Positions 21,593 to 33,941 of a stretch of 64,000 nucleotides of DNA are shown here, one piece after another (the stretch's first letter is position 1; every line of letters begins with the position of its first letter). The notes below the pieces were generated by a model. That model saw only the letters and a list, made by a program, of their open reading frames with translations. It did no database searches and was not told where the DNA came from. This DNA comes from Incurvaria masculella (lineage: Eukaryota > Arthropoda > Insecta > Lepidoptera > Incurvariidae). Both the position numbers and the translations under genes were made by a program. Location: the NCBI GenBank assembly GCA_946894095.1, contig OX335653.1, positions 7,135,001 through 7,199,000 of the forward strand. The letters are read 5' to 3'.

Positions 21593-22798
21593 AACAGACT
21601 ATCTGGTAATGTAAAACTATTTACAGGTGTTGATGTAGAGCAAGGGAAATCATTAATTGATTTCACAATCCAATCATATTGTTCGATTCATATTAATAAG
21701 TTTTTTTTCACAAATAAATGCATCGTGTTAATACAACATAATAAAAATTAATTATGTTAGGTTGTCTTAGACTTTTACCTATGCATGGTGGAATTGGTGA
21801 CACTGCAACTGAGGGGACGTGTGTCAAGGTAAGGTGCTTTACACAGACCGAAATCGGATATTACGACAGCTCATGTTTCTGTAACAAGCCCCTCAAGACG
21901 ATGGCTTATTCTAAATTTTTTTCATAAAAAATGCATAGGAAATTGAATTATTTCCTGAACACAAATCGCGATTCTTTAAATAGCTACCAATTTATAAAAA
22001 TAAATTCATTTTGTTACTAAAATGTTACTTAAACAAACGGAGTTAGGATTCGAGTTTTGTAACAAATATATATATTTATGCATATTTATGGCTAGATTTG
22101 AGGTTGAAAGTTAAAATTCAGTTATCGTAATATTATGTTATTTCAAGTACCTATTTACAAATTGTGTTATTTACAATGTATTTATATTTACATTTACATT
22201 CTAATATAGACAGTTAATATGAAGGTTGGCTTCACCATGAACATTAGTAGTTTCAGAGCGAAACGCAATTAATACGATTTCTATTAGTTAATCAATATCA
22301 TTAGATGGGACTAAGGTTGAGGTGCCAAAATACTCGCAAAAAAGTATTCATTAAGGGGTTCAAGAATAATAGGATTGTAATGAGTTTTTAGTTCTCTGTA
22401 CTATCGAATAGTTAGTTAGATATAACAAGAGCAGCTGCGGATGTTTGATCATTAAATATTTTCTTGTTTTTACTTGATTCTTCCTCAAATTGGTAATACG
22501 GCAGGTAACTGACGGATATTGGCTAAAAACGAATTTATACTTGATATTTTTTGAAATTTAAAAATCATTTGCAGTTATTTTTAAAAATAATAAAATGTGC
22601 TTTCATGCACGCCCTTATGGAACTGAATGTGATCGGGTGATAACATCCCCTTAAATACAAAAGTCGATTTAAGAGATGCATCATATTGATACCAGTCTGA
22701 GAACTATCTAAAAAACATCACGAGACTGTAGGGTAACCAATGATATGAGCAGAAAATGGACATAAATAAATAGGATGTAAACGACCGCAAGGTCTTTT

Positions 22799-23268
22799 CA
22801 GATTCTTTGGAATAAGCGACGTACTTGCTTAGTACGAAAAAGTATATTTACTTAAGTCAACCTAAGACAAGCTCTAGCGTCTGATATCAAATATGATTTT
22901 GGTGACGTGGGCAATATGTTTGAATGTTCAATCTTTGCAGCCAATATCTGTAACGCAGGTATAGCGTTAGACAAATGTATGTAGGTATAATCTTAAACAC
23001 TGTGTTAGTAGGAGGCATTGATTACGGGAGGAGGGATTGTAGGAGAATTCCAAAAGTGGTGATATTGGTTAGACGCAATACCCGCCAATGGTATGTTTTG
23101 CCGGTTCGGGTCCAGCCTTGCAGTATATTCGTAAACTACCTAGTTCTTTTTACAGGGATCTTTCTTTAATTCATGTCCATGCTTCACAGTCGATTACACA
23201 TACATACATATCAGATTCCTTGGAATAAGCAACGTACTGGCTTAGAACGAAAAAGTATATTTACTTTA
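22799..23268 (+). repeat. Direct repeat pair, ~57 bp
   Basis: 22799-22856 and 23212-23268 share 'cagattc.ttggaataagc', '.acgtact.gcttag.acga' and 'aaaagtatatttact'. A third, shorter piece is at 6838-6880, so this is a dispersed family and not just a local duplication. Confidence 0.65.
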
Positions 23269-26200
23269 GTTAGATAGAGGTTTCAAAGTGATTCGTGTCG
23301 TTTCTTAAAGAAAGAACTATGCGGAAAGTGGTGGGGAAATGGTGGAAAATTCTGAAAAGATTTAAGTTGGTAAAACTTAAGAAATAATTTTGTCGTGTAT
23401 TTTTTTAGATATAGAATATTTTAGGGTACATTTTTCCCGATAACTCACTTAGGGTGCACTCACTAGGCACGCATTTGACAGCTTCTTTATTTTGGAGTAA
23501 TTTACTGCATAAAACACACGCTCACTTACTAAAGAATTACAATGTATAACAATGTTTAATTAATTATTGAATTGATTTTCCTGCAGATTTTGAGTTCAAC
23601 TTGCTTAATGTAAACACTACCCAAAGATGTGAAATGTCCCGTAGCTCGTTTACAACCTACTTACACTGTTACAGCATATATATTTTTTGAAATATTATGG
23701 TTTATAAAAAACCAAAATTTACACTTGAATAAAATTGAGAGAATTAGTAAGATTTTTTTATAAAAAAAACACTTGCTTATACATAGAGATAAAAACTAAT
23801 ATGACTGAAACTTCAAAACATGAATCATCGTCGTTACATGCAAGCAAATGTTTTAATAAACGATTTTTTTAGATAAAAGCGCATATAAATGCAAGTAAAT
23901 TATAAAGCACAACCCATTTGTGTCCAACCATAATAGGAATAAACGTTATACATTATATTATGTTTCATTTAAAATTAAATATTTACAAAGTTGGACCTTT
24001 TTGACCATTGAGCTATATAGCACCACATAGACGGAAAGATACACTACAATCAATAGAAATCAAAATATATCTACTCAATAAAAACTTTCCGTTATTGTGG
24101 CACCTACCTACCTTAAATAGAGTAGGTATATGCTATAAGATTTCATCCAATATGAACTCATTAGTAAAAATAAATATGAATTTGTATTTCGGATTTTGAC
24201 AACCCGATTAATGTTTTTACGCCAATAAAAAAAAAGACTATGTGCAATTAATTTAAGCTATCTATACATTGATGTGACAACATTTATCGTAACATACAAG
24301 TAACAGTTTAATGTAAAATTTAATTTAATTCTAGTTACGTAGATAAGAACCTTAAATTTTACAATATATATTATACATAGCTGATAAAAATAACGAAATA
24401 AAAACAAAATTTCCAAGGACGAATAAGAATTAAGAATATTAACAATGTAAAGCTTTCAAGTAAATTTTCAAGAATATAACAAAAGTTTTCTCGGCATCTC
24501 GGCATTTCCATGCTACAGAGACTACCTAGGTAATGTTTTCGCCATAGAATAACAGTATCTATGTACTTTGGCATCGTTGACCGTAGGCACGCCATAAGCT
24601 CGTAACATCAGCGCTTGATGTTACTGTAAACTTAAAATTTGAAGACGAGATTCACATATTGAACCAATATGTCAAATACATTTTCTTTACTTCTGTATCC
24701 ATTCCTACTCAGTCGTGCTCACCCGCTGTAGTGTGTATTAAGGCACTAGTAGATACTTTTCGAGATCTGCAAATTCTTCAGACGGACAGACAGAAACTGT
24801 TAAGTATCCCAACCTGCACATATTTATGTAGGTATGAAATTTCGCTTTAGTTTATTAATGTTTTTGGCAAATCTGGAATTATACGTTAACTAAGTACATG
24901 ACTATCAACCCACTACAATTACACAGAGATTCCAAACAAATTGCTTCAGAAAACTTGTTTAGACCAACACGACTGTGGAAAAGCCCAAACATTCTCTTAA
25001 CCCTGTTCAACGCACACTTTGTGCCTCGTTAAGGATACACATATTTTAGCAAGAATATCTTTCCCCATAAAAATTAGTATCATGTATCTACTCGATCTAA
25101 GCCAAAAAAGCCTAGACTCACGCATAGTCAGCCCGTCAAACAGGCTAGACTTGGCCACTCGTAGCCATTCAGTCTTCCTTACCGTTTCCCTATCTAAATA
25201 TCAATTTAAAATATATATATTTACTAATAAATAATGAGCAAAATCCTAATAACCCAGCAACATCTTGCCATCACAGGAAAAACACATTTACTGGCGTTTA
25301 GGCTAGAATGTGGTTTCACCACACCTAATAATATCATGCAGACATTTCCAATGCTGATTATGTTTACCCACAGAAGTAAAGTTTTAACATGTCAGCTCCA
25401 AGAAAGCTTCATATTATTTTAGTTCCTACATTGTAAATTAAAACACAATAGCAACTGTGATTATGTCACATTAAGACTGTGTACACAGAAAACAACAAGG
25501 CACCTAGTAGTTAGGTACACAATAATTTAGCTTTATTTTGACGGGTAAAATCGGACAAATCTGTCAGTAGTAGGTCGGGTGATAAAAACTGCATGCAGCA
25601 GGAGTAATTTTAAATGTCGAATCCATGGAGATATTCCACTGTAACTGTTTAATACCTTTGTTTAACATTTAATGAAATGGTTTTCACAAGTTTATTAAAG
25701 AAACAAAAACTTTGCAATGTTTTTATACAATTACATTACAATTGAAAGATCAAATAATTACCTAAGTAAATAGTGAAAAACTATGAAGGTTCATCCAGCT
25801 AGATTTGTGCGAGACATCTTCAATCACACCAGTGGTGACTGCAGTTCTTTCTTTCAATGCCAACATAGGAAGTCTCTCCTGTTATGGAGTCCTGGTTATA
25901 AAGAGCCATACCTTCACAGATTTTTGAAATGATGTCACCATATGTGTCACCTTAGTCAGTGGAGGAGAAGGCAATTTTATTTTATTTTAATGGAGGAACG
26001 TTTTCAACAATCAACACAATTATGAGATCTTCAAACCAATCATTTGCCAACGATTTCAATCAAGCGCAACTTTCTAAAGAAAGTTTGTGATAAGGGGGTT
26101 TTGTTAACAGTTAGGCAAGCAAATAGTTAATTAGTGGAGAGGTAGCGAAAGCTAGGACTAAACAAATTATTCTAAATCTTGAGTAAGCCATGTTGTTTGC

Positions 26201-26401
26201 TAGTGCAGCCATCGGCCACTGCAGGCCACTGACGCACTTGCCATAAATCCTATTTTAGCAAAAAGCAGTATAAGTAAGAGTTGGTTCAGTATGGACATAG
26301 CAGTCGACTGTTCATTTGAAACCTGGAAGTCTTGGTAGGCGTCTACTTAGCGGGTAGTAGAAGTGCGTAATGTGGAGGTTGTGTGTTAAGATGGCAGCTA
26401 G

Positions 26402-26442
26402 TTTAATGCTTGTGCAGCAGTCTGGCATGCTGGTAAAGCGAG
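26402..26442 (-). pseudogene. Decayed partial copy of the fru zinc-finger exon end
   Basis: On the minus strand this reads as codons for QHARLLHKH then TAA. It aligns base by base with the functional exon's KHASLLLKH then TAG (27602-27631). About 22 of 27 bases around the final codons are identical. Further upstream the similarity fades, and an in-frame TAA appears where the second finger helix should be. It lies beyond the tandem array that separates it from the real exon. It is probably a duplicated fragment and not an active exon. Confidence 0.45.
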
Positions 26443-26689
26443 GTAGTAGATTTGTCAGTTTACGGCGAGTGCGGATGGACAGAGCGGCTCGGTGCTTGGA
26501 GAAGCAAAGCGCGATTATTGATTACGGACACGGTAGTAAAGTCCTAGACCGGATAGCTGTTCTGCTTGGGTCGAAAACTGCCAGTTGAGTGGAAGTGGCA
26601 GGGTAGGAAAGGTGTAGTCACCATAAAGACAGTGGCCTAGATGGTGAAGTGACTCTAGGTAGCAGGTCGGTAGTCTTAGGCTAGCAATG

Positions 26690-27575
26690 GAGAGGGTGAC
26701 TTGTTTATTCACAAACCTGTTGAAGTGTCTGCAAGTGACAGGCAAGGAGAATTGCATCCAGTCCGGAGCCTAGCCGTTGAAGTAACTGCGGGTTATAAGC
26801 AGTAGAGGCTTTCCGCATATGTAGACAGTAGTTTCAACAAGAAGCCTGTTGAAGTGACTGAAAGTGGCAGGGAAGGAGAGGTGCATCCAAGTATTGAGAC
26901 TGCAGCCCAGCTGTCAAAATGACTGAAATAGTAGGCATAGAAGAGCCTCTTCACGACGGTAGACAGCAGGGTAGAACTTGAGCGGACAAATGGTTTGTTT
27001 GACACGAGGCCCCTTAAAGTGACTGCAAGTGGCAGGGACGGAAAGATGCACATAGCAAGGAAACGGAAGCCGAGCTGTTGAAGTGGCTGCAGGTGGCAGG
27101 CAGTAGATAGTCATCGCGACTATAGAAAGCAGTCACAACAAGAAGCCTGTCGAAGTGACTTCAAGTTACAGGAAAGGAGAGGTGTAAGCAGTAAGAAGAC
27201 GGCAGGCTAGCTGTTGAAGTGACAGCGGGTGGCAGGCAGTAGATAGTCATAGCGACCGTAGACAGCAGTCTCAACACGCTGCCTGTCAACATGACTGCAA
27301 ATGGCAGGGATGGAAAGATGCATCCAGTAAGGAGACGACAGCCCCGCTGTTGAAGTGATTGCGGGGGCAGGCAGTAGAGGCTCATCACGATGGTAGATAG
27401 CAGCCTCAACACGAAGCCTGTCGATGTGACTGCTAGTCGCATAGAAGGAAAGGTGCATCTAGTACCTAGAAACATGGTATTGTAGCTGATGAATTGACAA
27501 AGCCAGTCGAAGTGACTGTGGGTGGGATGGTAGAGGGACAGTATGTAGTCCAGCTGTTGAAGTGACTTAGGGTGA
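26690..27575. repeat. Degenerate tandem array (~135-150 bp unit)
   Basis: Units share 'gaagcctgt(t/c)gaagtgact', 'gcaagtggcaggga.ggaaag', 'atgcatccagtaaggagac' and 'agctgttgaagtgactgcgg'. They also share 'caggcagtagag' and 'gtagacagcagtctcaac'. Phrase starts near 26843, 27005, 27142, 27280, 27415 and 27497 give spacings of roughly 162, 137, 138, 135 and 82. It begins about 25 bases downstream of the fru stop at 27602, so it should be transcribed in the 3' UTR of that isoform. It has no coding sense on either strand. Confidence 0.75.
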
Positions 27576-27601
27576 CAGGCAGTAGACGGATGGATGGCCG
27601 C

Positions 27602-27834
27602 CTAGTGCTTGAGCAGCAGACTGGCGTGCTTGACGCGAAGGTGCGATCGCAGCGTATCGATGCGGCTGTAGGTGGCCGGGCAGTACGGGCACAGCGAGCG
27701 CTGCGAGGTGTGCGAGTGGAAGTGGTGCCAGCGGTTGGACACCTCCTTGCCGCAGGACTTGCAGCGCCACAGCGCCGAGCTCTCCGCCGCCGGCACGAAC
27801 ATGTTGTGGTACGAGAAGGGCACCGAGGGTGCCT
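27602..27834 (-). CDS. fru: Fruitless, alternative terminal exon with C2H2 pair (3'-most)
   Basis: A terminal DNA-binding exon of the BTB/zinc-finger transcription factor Fruitless. The acceptor 'ggttgcag' ends at 27835, and the two leading bases (AG) complete a Glu codon with the G donated by the connector exon. It encodes 76 residues, then TAG. Two fingers are seen. The first is CKSCGKEVSNRWHHFHSH (C-x2-C-x9-H-x3-H, about residues 324-341 of the joined protein). The second is CPYC...HLRVKH (C-x2-C-x12-H-x4-H, about 348-369). The paired-finger form with a short first finger matches the Fru family. Which of the Drosophila A/B/C classes it equals is not assigned. Predicted isoform length is about 376 residues. 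The tandem array lies directly downstream. Confidence 0.9.
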
Positions 27835-30800
27835 CTGCAACCACCACACTCTCCATCGCAACCGCTCATACCACTCTCCACACTCCACACGTAGCTTTCT
27901 ATCTACTCTCAGGGTGGTCTCGCGCATGATTTAATCCATCCTTAATTAATTCAGAATCGAATTTAAATATGTGGTGTAGTTATGAGTTGAGCAATGAACG
28001 TATTTATATCATGTTATCAAACCAAAACCATGTCCTCAATATTAATATTTTTGCAACAAAATTGCAAGTAGGTAATTACATATTCATACAATATCTAGTC
28101 TGTTCTTCGAGTCAAGGTTATACGGCACTCGGCAGATCGCAAGTCATTGGTTCAAGACTAGCGTGCATCAGGTGCCGTCAAACGCCAGCATATCGGTGCA
28201 CAGTGGTTCGTCCCATAAAGAGGTCGGACAAAGAATACCAAATACAGCAAAGCACAAAAAATATTAAAACACAAAATACCAATGTAAAAACCATTTATCA
28301 TTCCTTCATTCCAGGTTCCAGGGAAAAATGTTGTAATTACAAAATGTTTGAGCAAACTGATGGTTCAGGACTAAATAGAATAAAATTGGTTTCTTAGTAT
28401 GGAGAGGAACTAAGTATGTTGCTTTAGCTTCATATCTTTTATCGGTTTGCAGTTTTCATAAAGGTACATGTTGTCATAAATGTGTACTTCTAGGATTTTA
28501 ATATAAGTATGCTTTAAAAGTGTCAATTCTGACTGTAACATGACATGAGCATTTTTAATATTGCTTGATGTTGTGGTATTTGCACAATATCAAAAGAAAT
28601 TTCTCAACTGCTGCTTATTTTCTGTAACGAATAATACACTGAGTTTTATCACACATTTTTTTTAATATTAAATAAATTTCATAAAATGCACAATTTTGTC
28701 CAAAATCATGTTCTGTAGGGAAATATCACTTATGAAAACTGCAAACCGAAATAAAATGGGATTTTCAGGAAACATTCAAATTTATTTTGCACTCCAGACC
28801 AATAAACTAAACTATAAGTTCTCAAGAAATGTAATGGCATTTCATTATGTTAAGATTCCATGTCCAACCTCTCGTAAGGGAAGGAACAACCGTGTGGTGG
28901 GTCGGTGTGCAGTGTAGGAACAATTTATAATCAATTTTATTCAGTGACAATTCACTGGAAAGATACAAACATTTGCATTTACAATACATGTGAGATGAGT
29001 ACCACATAGTTTTAGTAGTAGATACAGTCGACCACAATACAGATGTAATATTTCATGTATTTTTTAAATAAAAACCAATTTTTTTTTGGCTACACAGAAA
29101 AAATAGCATTAAACTTTATTTTTAATAAAAACAAAGATAAGGAAGGCATTCTCACAAAATATTTTCACTATCTCAAGTTTTATTGAAATTGGCCCTTCCA
29201 TTTTAAAGTTATTGTTAATTGTTAACGGTAAACAATTGTGGAGTATGCTCTAACTCCTCGTCCTTAAAAAAATCAGTTCAGGAAGTATATGCTATGTGAA
29301 CTCATCTTTACATTTCTAAGTGTGTTAACGCCCACTGACCGTCGACCGCCGTTGTCGGAACTTACAACATACAATTTTACGAGGGCGCGACATTAACTTG
29401 GATTGGATATCGCTGTTTCCGCAGAGAATGACAATTTGTGCATCCGAATGACTAACACTGTATGATTGTTTCAATTCAGTGGTTATAGGAGTTTTTTAAT
29501 TAATTAAAATGTTGCAAGAAATTTTACCAAAGAAACTTAGTGTGAAAATAAAAGGGAACAAAATGTTACAAAAAATATTATGAACCAATAAATACATAAG
29601 TAGATAGAAATCACATGGGGTCTTAGTGCAGGACAATGCATTACAACATTAATTACATGAAAGCATGATAAAATACTGGGCACTATGTGATAAACATAAC
29701 TTAACAATGTATATTTATATGTTCCCTGGGGTAAACAAAAAATCCATTATTTATTGGCCACCGAAGAACATTTCTTGTTAAAAGTGTAGGAACAAATTAT
29801 ATAGTAAATTAGAATGTAATACATATAGATTTGCAAACTAAGTAAATCCATACTAATGTTATTTAAAAAGAAAGCAATTCTGTCTGTCTGATGCGTTTTC
29901 ACACCTAAACTAATTGTGAAGAATATTGGTATAGAGATAGTCTGGACGTTGGAGGATGTAGGTTATCTGTTGTGGCGCAAAATTACAATGTAAGGGGGTG
30001 AAATAGGGGATGAAAGTTTGTATAGGCAACTCATATAATATCTAGGAAATAATTCATCCTGACATCAGTCCAAACCGGCAGTGACCCGAGCTAAGCTGTG
30101 TGCCTTGGCCAGTATTGATATAAACGGTAGTAACAATAGATTTTAATTGATTTTCCTTGCAGGAAAAATAGAATGTTTTCTTATTAAAAAAAGTATTTGC
30201 AACAAGGGACTTTAGTCGAAGGCAACCGAGAGGCTATATTTGAAGTAGCAGTAGTAATAGGAGTAGGTTACGTGTGATGCAAACAAAAACGAGAAGTCAG
30301 GGCTCAGTAGTATTTTGGGGTAAATTAAGTTAGTCTGTGTTCAGGTTACAAAGACGAGGGAACATAAAATGAGAGGAAGAAATTAAAATATATGCAACTG
30401 AAACTACGTGTTTGTAACATACCACAATTTAATGTAAAAATTAGTAATAAATACAACAGATAAATGCAGGAGTTTGCAACATTATAACATTGCATTTCAT
30501 AACATCAAACAATGTGAAAAATAAATTTGCATTAACTGGCTGTAAAAACAAACTACTCAAATAAAATATGAAATAACTGTTATTAACGGAGGTATCAAAC
30601 CAATACACGAAATGAAAATACTAATAAAACAAATGTCTATCATATAGCTACGAAACATAACAAAACATTAAGAAATTGTTTATTGAGGTGAATGATTTGA
30701 CACCCCCTCCCTATATATCAGAGTAACAGTACTATGGATACATTTATATGATTAAAAGTAATCAATGACGGAGCATAAAAGAAAAAAAATGCCTTAAATG

Positions 30801-33627
30801 AAGACCACTTCTATACTGACAACGACGAACTTCTCTGCTATCCACTGCCTCAAGATTCGCTAATCAATATGTTACTTTGTGATTTTATCACTATATTAAT
30901 AAACAAAAAGGAAATTGATTATACATACTTCAAAGATTGGCCAAAGAACTGACTAGGTCCACTGGACCGTTCATTTTAAATACTAGTTTTTTATTCTTTT
31001 GTTAAACTTATGAGTTAAATCCGTATGGCATAAACAAGCCTTCATTAAGTGGCGGTAATTTTTTAAGTCATGCACTTTTTGAAAGCCGAAAAAGAGATCA
31101 TTGGGTGATATTTTCTGAGCCAAACAACGATGTGATACTCCGAGAACTCTCTGGCCAGATTATCAGAGTATCCTAAGCTTATGTATATAGTTACCTAATC
31201 GATATTATCATAAATTGTTGCAACAGCGATTTAGATTCCCCAGGTTTCAGTACAAACTGTTCTTCAGAAGACATACAACTCCGAGCATTGCAATGTAGGT
31301 TTCAAAGAAGCGTCTCCAAAGCGTCAAAGAGTCGAGATGGTGTACAGAATATAATGTAGATACTATAAATGAATGGAAGCACACGATAAGTAACGGGCAC
31401 CAAACTCTAGGCCGTGAGCGTGTCTGGACAAGTACGGCTAGGTACAAGTCCACCGCGAGCTTATTGTAAAATTGATTTAATAAATTAATAATTCAACATA
31501 CTTAACAACTGCAGAGGTAAAGAAGTTCATTCATTTAGGTTTATATTACTAGCTATAAAATCTGAATATTACCGTAACCCAACTTTAATCTGAAGGCATA
31601 TAATCTTAAGGTAATCACAAGTAAATAAAAATATTAAAATTACTTATGAGAAAAACATAGAATACAACTCAGGTAATCAAATCTTGTTTACAGATTAATT
31701 AAACAAAGTGATAAACTTTTTAGTTTGGTTAAAATAATTAAATAACTAGTAATATTGCACAGAGTACGCCACACCCTTAAGTGTAGAAACCCACTTATTG
31801 CGTTAGTTGTGTGCCAATTGTGTTTTTTCACCAAATGTTTTGGTGACATTTCGAGCCGAATGCATTGTTTTGAAACTATAAGGTTCGTGGAGGTTCCTAT
31901 CCTTGTTCCGGGCGCCATAACACCAAAGCTACGAGTTAAATGACTATATTTGCCAACAGATTGCACATGTCGTGTTCGATTTCATTCGAGTTCACAGCGA
32001 GCCCGCAATCTCGGGTTGCGTCCATTGGTATAGGTACAGCATTTCTCATCTTTTGGTTGAACATGATTGGAATTAAACTATAGCTATCAAACTCAACATA
32101 TTATAATAGAAGATATATATATAAAACTAAATGCTTTCTGAGTGATACCGTAGCCTGCGCACCGTGCGCTCTCACGAGCGACAGTCAATTTTGCTTCCCC
32201 AGCTCTGAGCCTGACCAGATGCTAGATGCCTTATATTTAGCAAAGTAAAACTAATTTACTTAAAATATCAATAAGATAGGAGATGAATCGTAGCGATGTA
32301 ACACTCTTGGTTCTAGCACCATTCCATTTTATCACATTTCAGTTACTGTACCACTCTAAGTGTTTAGCTAAAAATGTAACAATTCTTAACCTTAATTCAA
32401 AAATACATACAATCTAGGTTAGTCCCAATCGTAGAATGCCAATTTGTGTTACTAAATGCGTAACCTCATGCTGGTAATTCACCTTATACAATTTAAAGAG
32501 GTGCAGAGCCCCCGAAGCACCTTGCCGGTCCTATCCGTCCGTCCTCGCGACCCATTACTTCAGAAAAATAACCAATACAATAATAAACTCAACTCCTTCG
32601 AAACTGTTTCATTAAGCTAAGTGTAACTGTTAACTGAAATAAACTTAATCCGTTTTTATATGACGATCTATAAAACAAACAACTCTAAAAACAATAGGTA
32701 TAGATAAATAGGAAAAGTATTTCTTTTAATAAGACAATAAATTTCACTCTAAGTATAAAAAAAAAACAATCTCCGTAAATAGATCAACTACGTTCTAGTA
32801 TAAAAATCTTTTCGTAATGTTTCCTTAGGCGCTATCCGTTAATACATCACATTCCAATATTTAAATAATCCGTCTTTAACAAAGGCCTCATTTAGTTACA
32901 AATGCATCTATACTGAGATTCAGTCAATATTTATATGTCGTTTGACCCATCGACAACATCACAATCTCTTCACGACAGTCCACGCATACAGTATTACCTA
33001 TCTCTCCTAATAGGATGATGCAAATATATAAATAATAATTCGTCGCAAAGAAAGTGACATTTCCTTCGCAGCGTATACATATACATGCAAGAAGAACAAG
33101 AGTCGAGCGGAGACTAAAGGTTGCTGCTCGTCAATTGGCCAACTGGCCATACCCCCAGCGACGCCAGCGCTCTTCATATATAATCTTGTCAAGCTAAACA
33201 AAACCTATCAATAATATAAAAAATAATATGGTAATAAAATTAATGTGATATTGCTTTTGCCCGTTCCCGTATAGCAATCGGTACAGATAGAATTTGCTTA
33301 CCCTAGTTACATTTGCATCGAGTTAAATACCTAGTAAAATTACAATACGTGCCATTCCGCAGCTCGGAAGCCTATACATGGTCACACTTGGGCAAGTTAC
33401 AACGCACAACCGAAACAATACTAAAGCGAGTCGTCCGCGAGGAGGCTACGTTAAGAAATCAAAGTTAAGGCCCGATTTAAGTAATAGCACTTCAGCTTAA
33501 CCCTAAATAGGAAGTGTAGTTCGACGTGGAGAAATGTAACGTTCGGTAATGTTTTGACACACGAGAAGCACAGTTTCTGGTCGGGGGCAGCTCACAGAGC
33601 ATCGAGTCCCAGCCAGAACATGGACAA
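27835..33627. other. fru intron between terminal zinc-finger exons
   Basis: AT-rich sequence without a supported exon. It includes the 3' UTR of the 33.6 kb isoform (boundary unknown) and a repeat at 29847-30080 (minus copy of the 2.0 kb repeat). At about 28112-28190 a tRNA-like 'ggttcaagac' was looked at and not accepted. Confidence 0.55.
29847..30080 (-). repeat. Dispersed repeat, inverse copy of the 2.0 kb repeat
   Basis: 'tccatactaatgttat', 'gggtgaaataggggatgaaa', 'gtttgtataggcaactcata' and 'ggaaataattcatcctgaca' are the reverse complement of 2036-2276 at about 80%. It is probably a shared LINE tail or non-autonomous element; the class is uncertain. Confidence 0.6.
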
Positions 33628-33941
33628 TCAGTCGAAGGCGTTGGCGTCGAGGTGGTTGGCGAAGAGGGGGGGCGCGGGGTGGGGCGGCGGCGTCGGCGGC
33701 ACGTTGTCGAACTTGCGCGTGTCCGGGTTGTAGGCGGGGTGCTTGAACTTGCAGTGCGTGCGCAGGTTGTCGGATCGCGTGTACGTGGCGCGGCACAGCG
33801 GGCACTCGAAGCGGCCCGGGAAGTGCACGTGGTAGTGGTTCCGGATGTGCGTCACCACCTTGCCGCACAGTTTGCAGCGGTGCAGGTTAAGCGCGCCCGC
33901 CACACGCTCGAATGTCAGCCGCATGTGCCAACCCTTCGAGC
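33628..33941 (-). CDS. fru: Fruitless, alternative terminal exon with C2H2 pair (middle)
   Basis: The acceptor 'ctcattgcag' ends at 33942. The entering bases GC complete a Gly codon with the connector's G. The exon reads SKGWHMRLTFERVAGALN, then fingers CKLCGKVVTHIRNHYHVH (about residues 322-339) and CPLCRATYTRSDNLRTH plus CKFKH (about 346-367). A Pro-rich tail follows, ending FANHLDANAFD and a stop at 33628. It gives 103 residues and a predicted isoform of about 403. The first finger has the short C-x9-H spacing shared with the other two exons, supporting descent of all three from one duplicated exon. The exon is GC-rich (strong CpG) compared with its AT-rich surroundings. Confidence 0.92.

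Larger units (their letters stand above)
19520..26400. other. AT-rich intergenic region between convergent genes
   Basis: It contains the 3' UTR of the CBM14 gene (a candidate polyadenylation hexamer AATAAA lies near 20471, others near 21087 and 21146; none can be fixed). It also holds a foldback element at 21441-21592 and a short direct repeat at 22799-22856 and 23212-23268. No frame in this interval has coding features. From about 25.8 kb leftwards it may include the distal 3' UTR of the last fru exon. Confidence 0.55.

Noticed and set aside
27466..27934. Overlapping frames of 107-153 codons on both strands
   Set aside because: Shadows of the GC-rich fru zinc-finger exon in other frames; Arg/Ala-rich and without motifs.
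28112..28190. tRNA-like 'ggttcaagac' segment
   Set aside because: Only one box is present. No acceptor stem can be drawn, and no SINE body follows.
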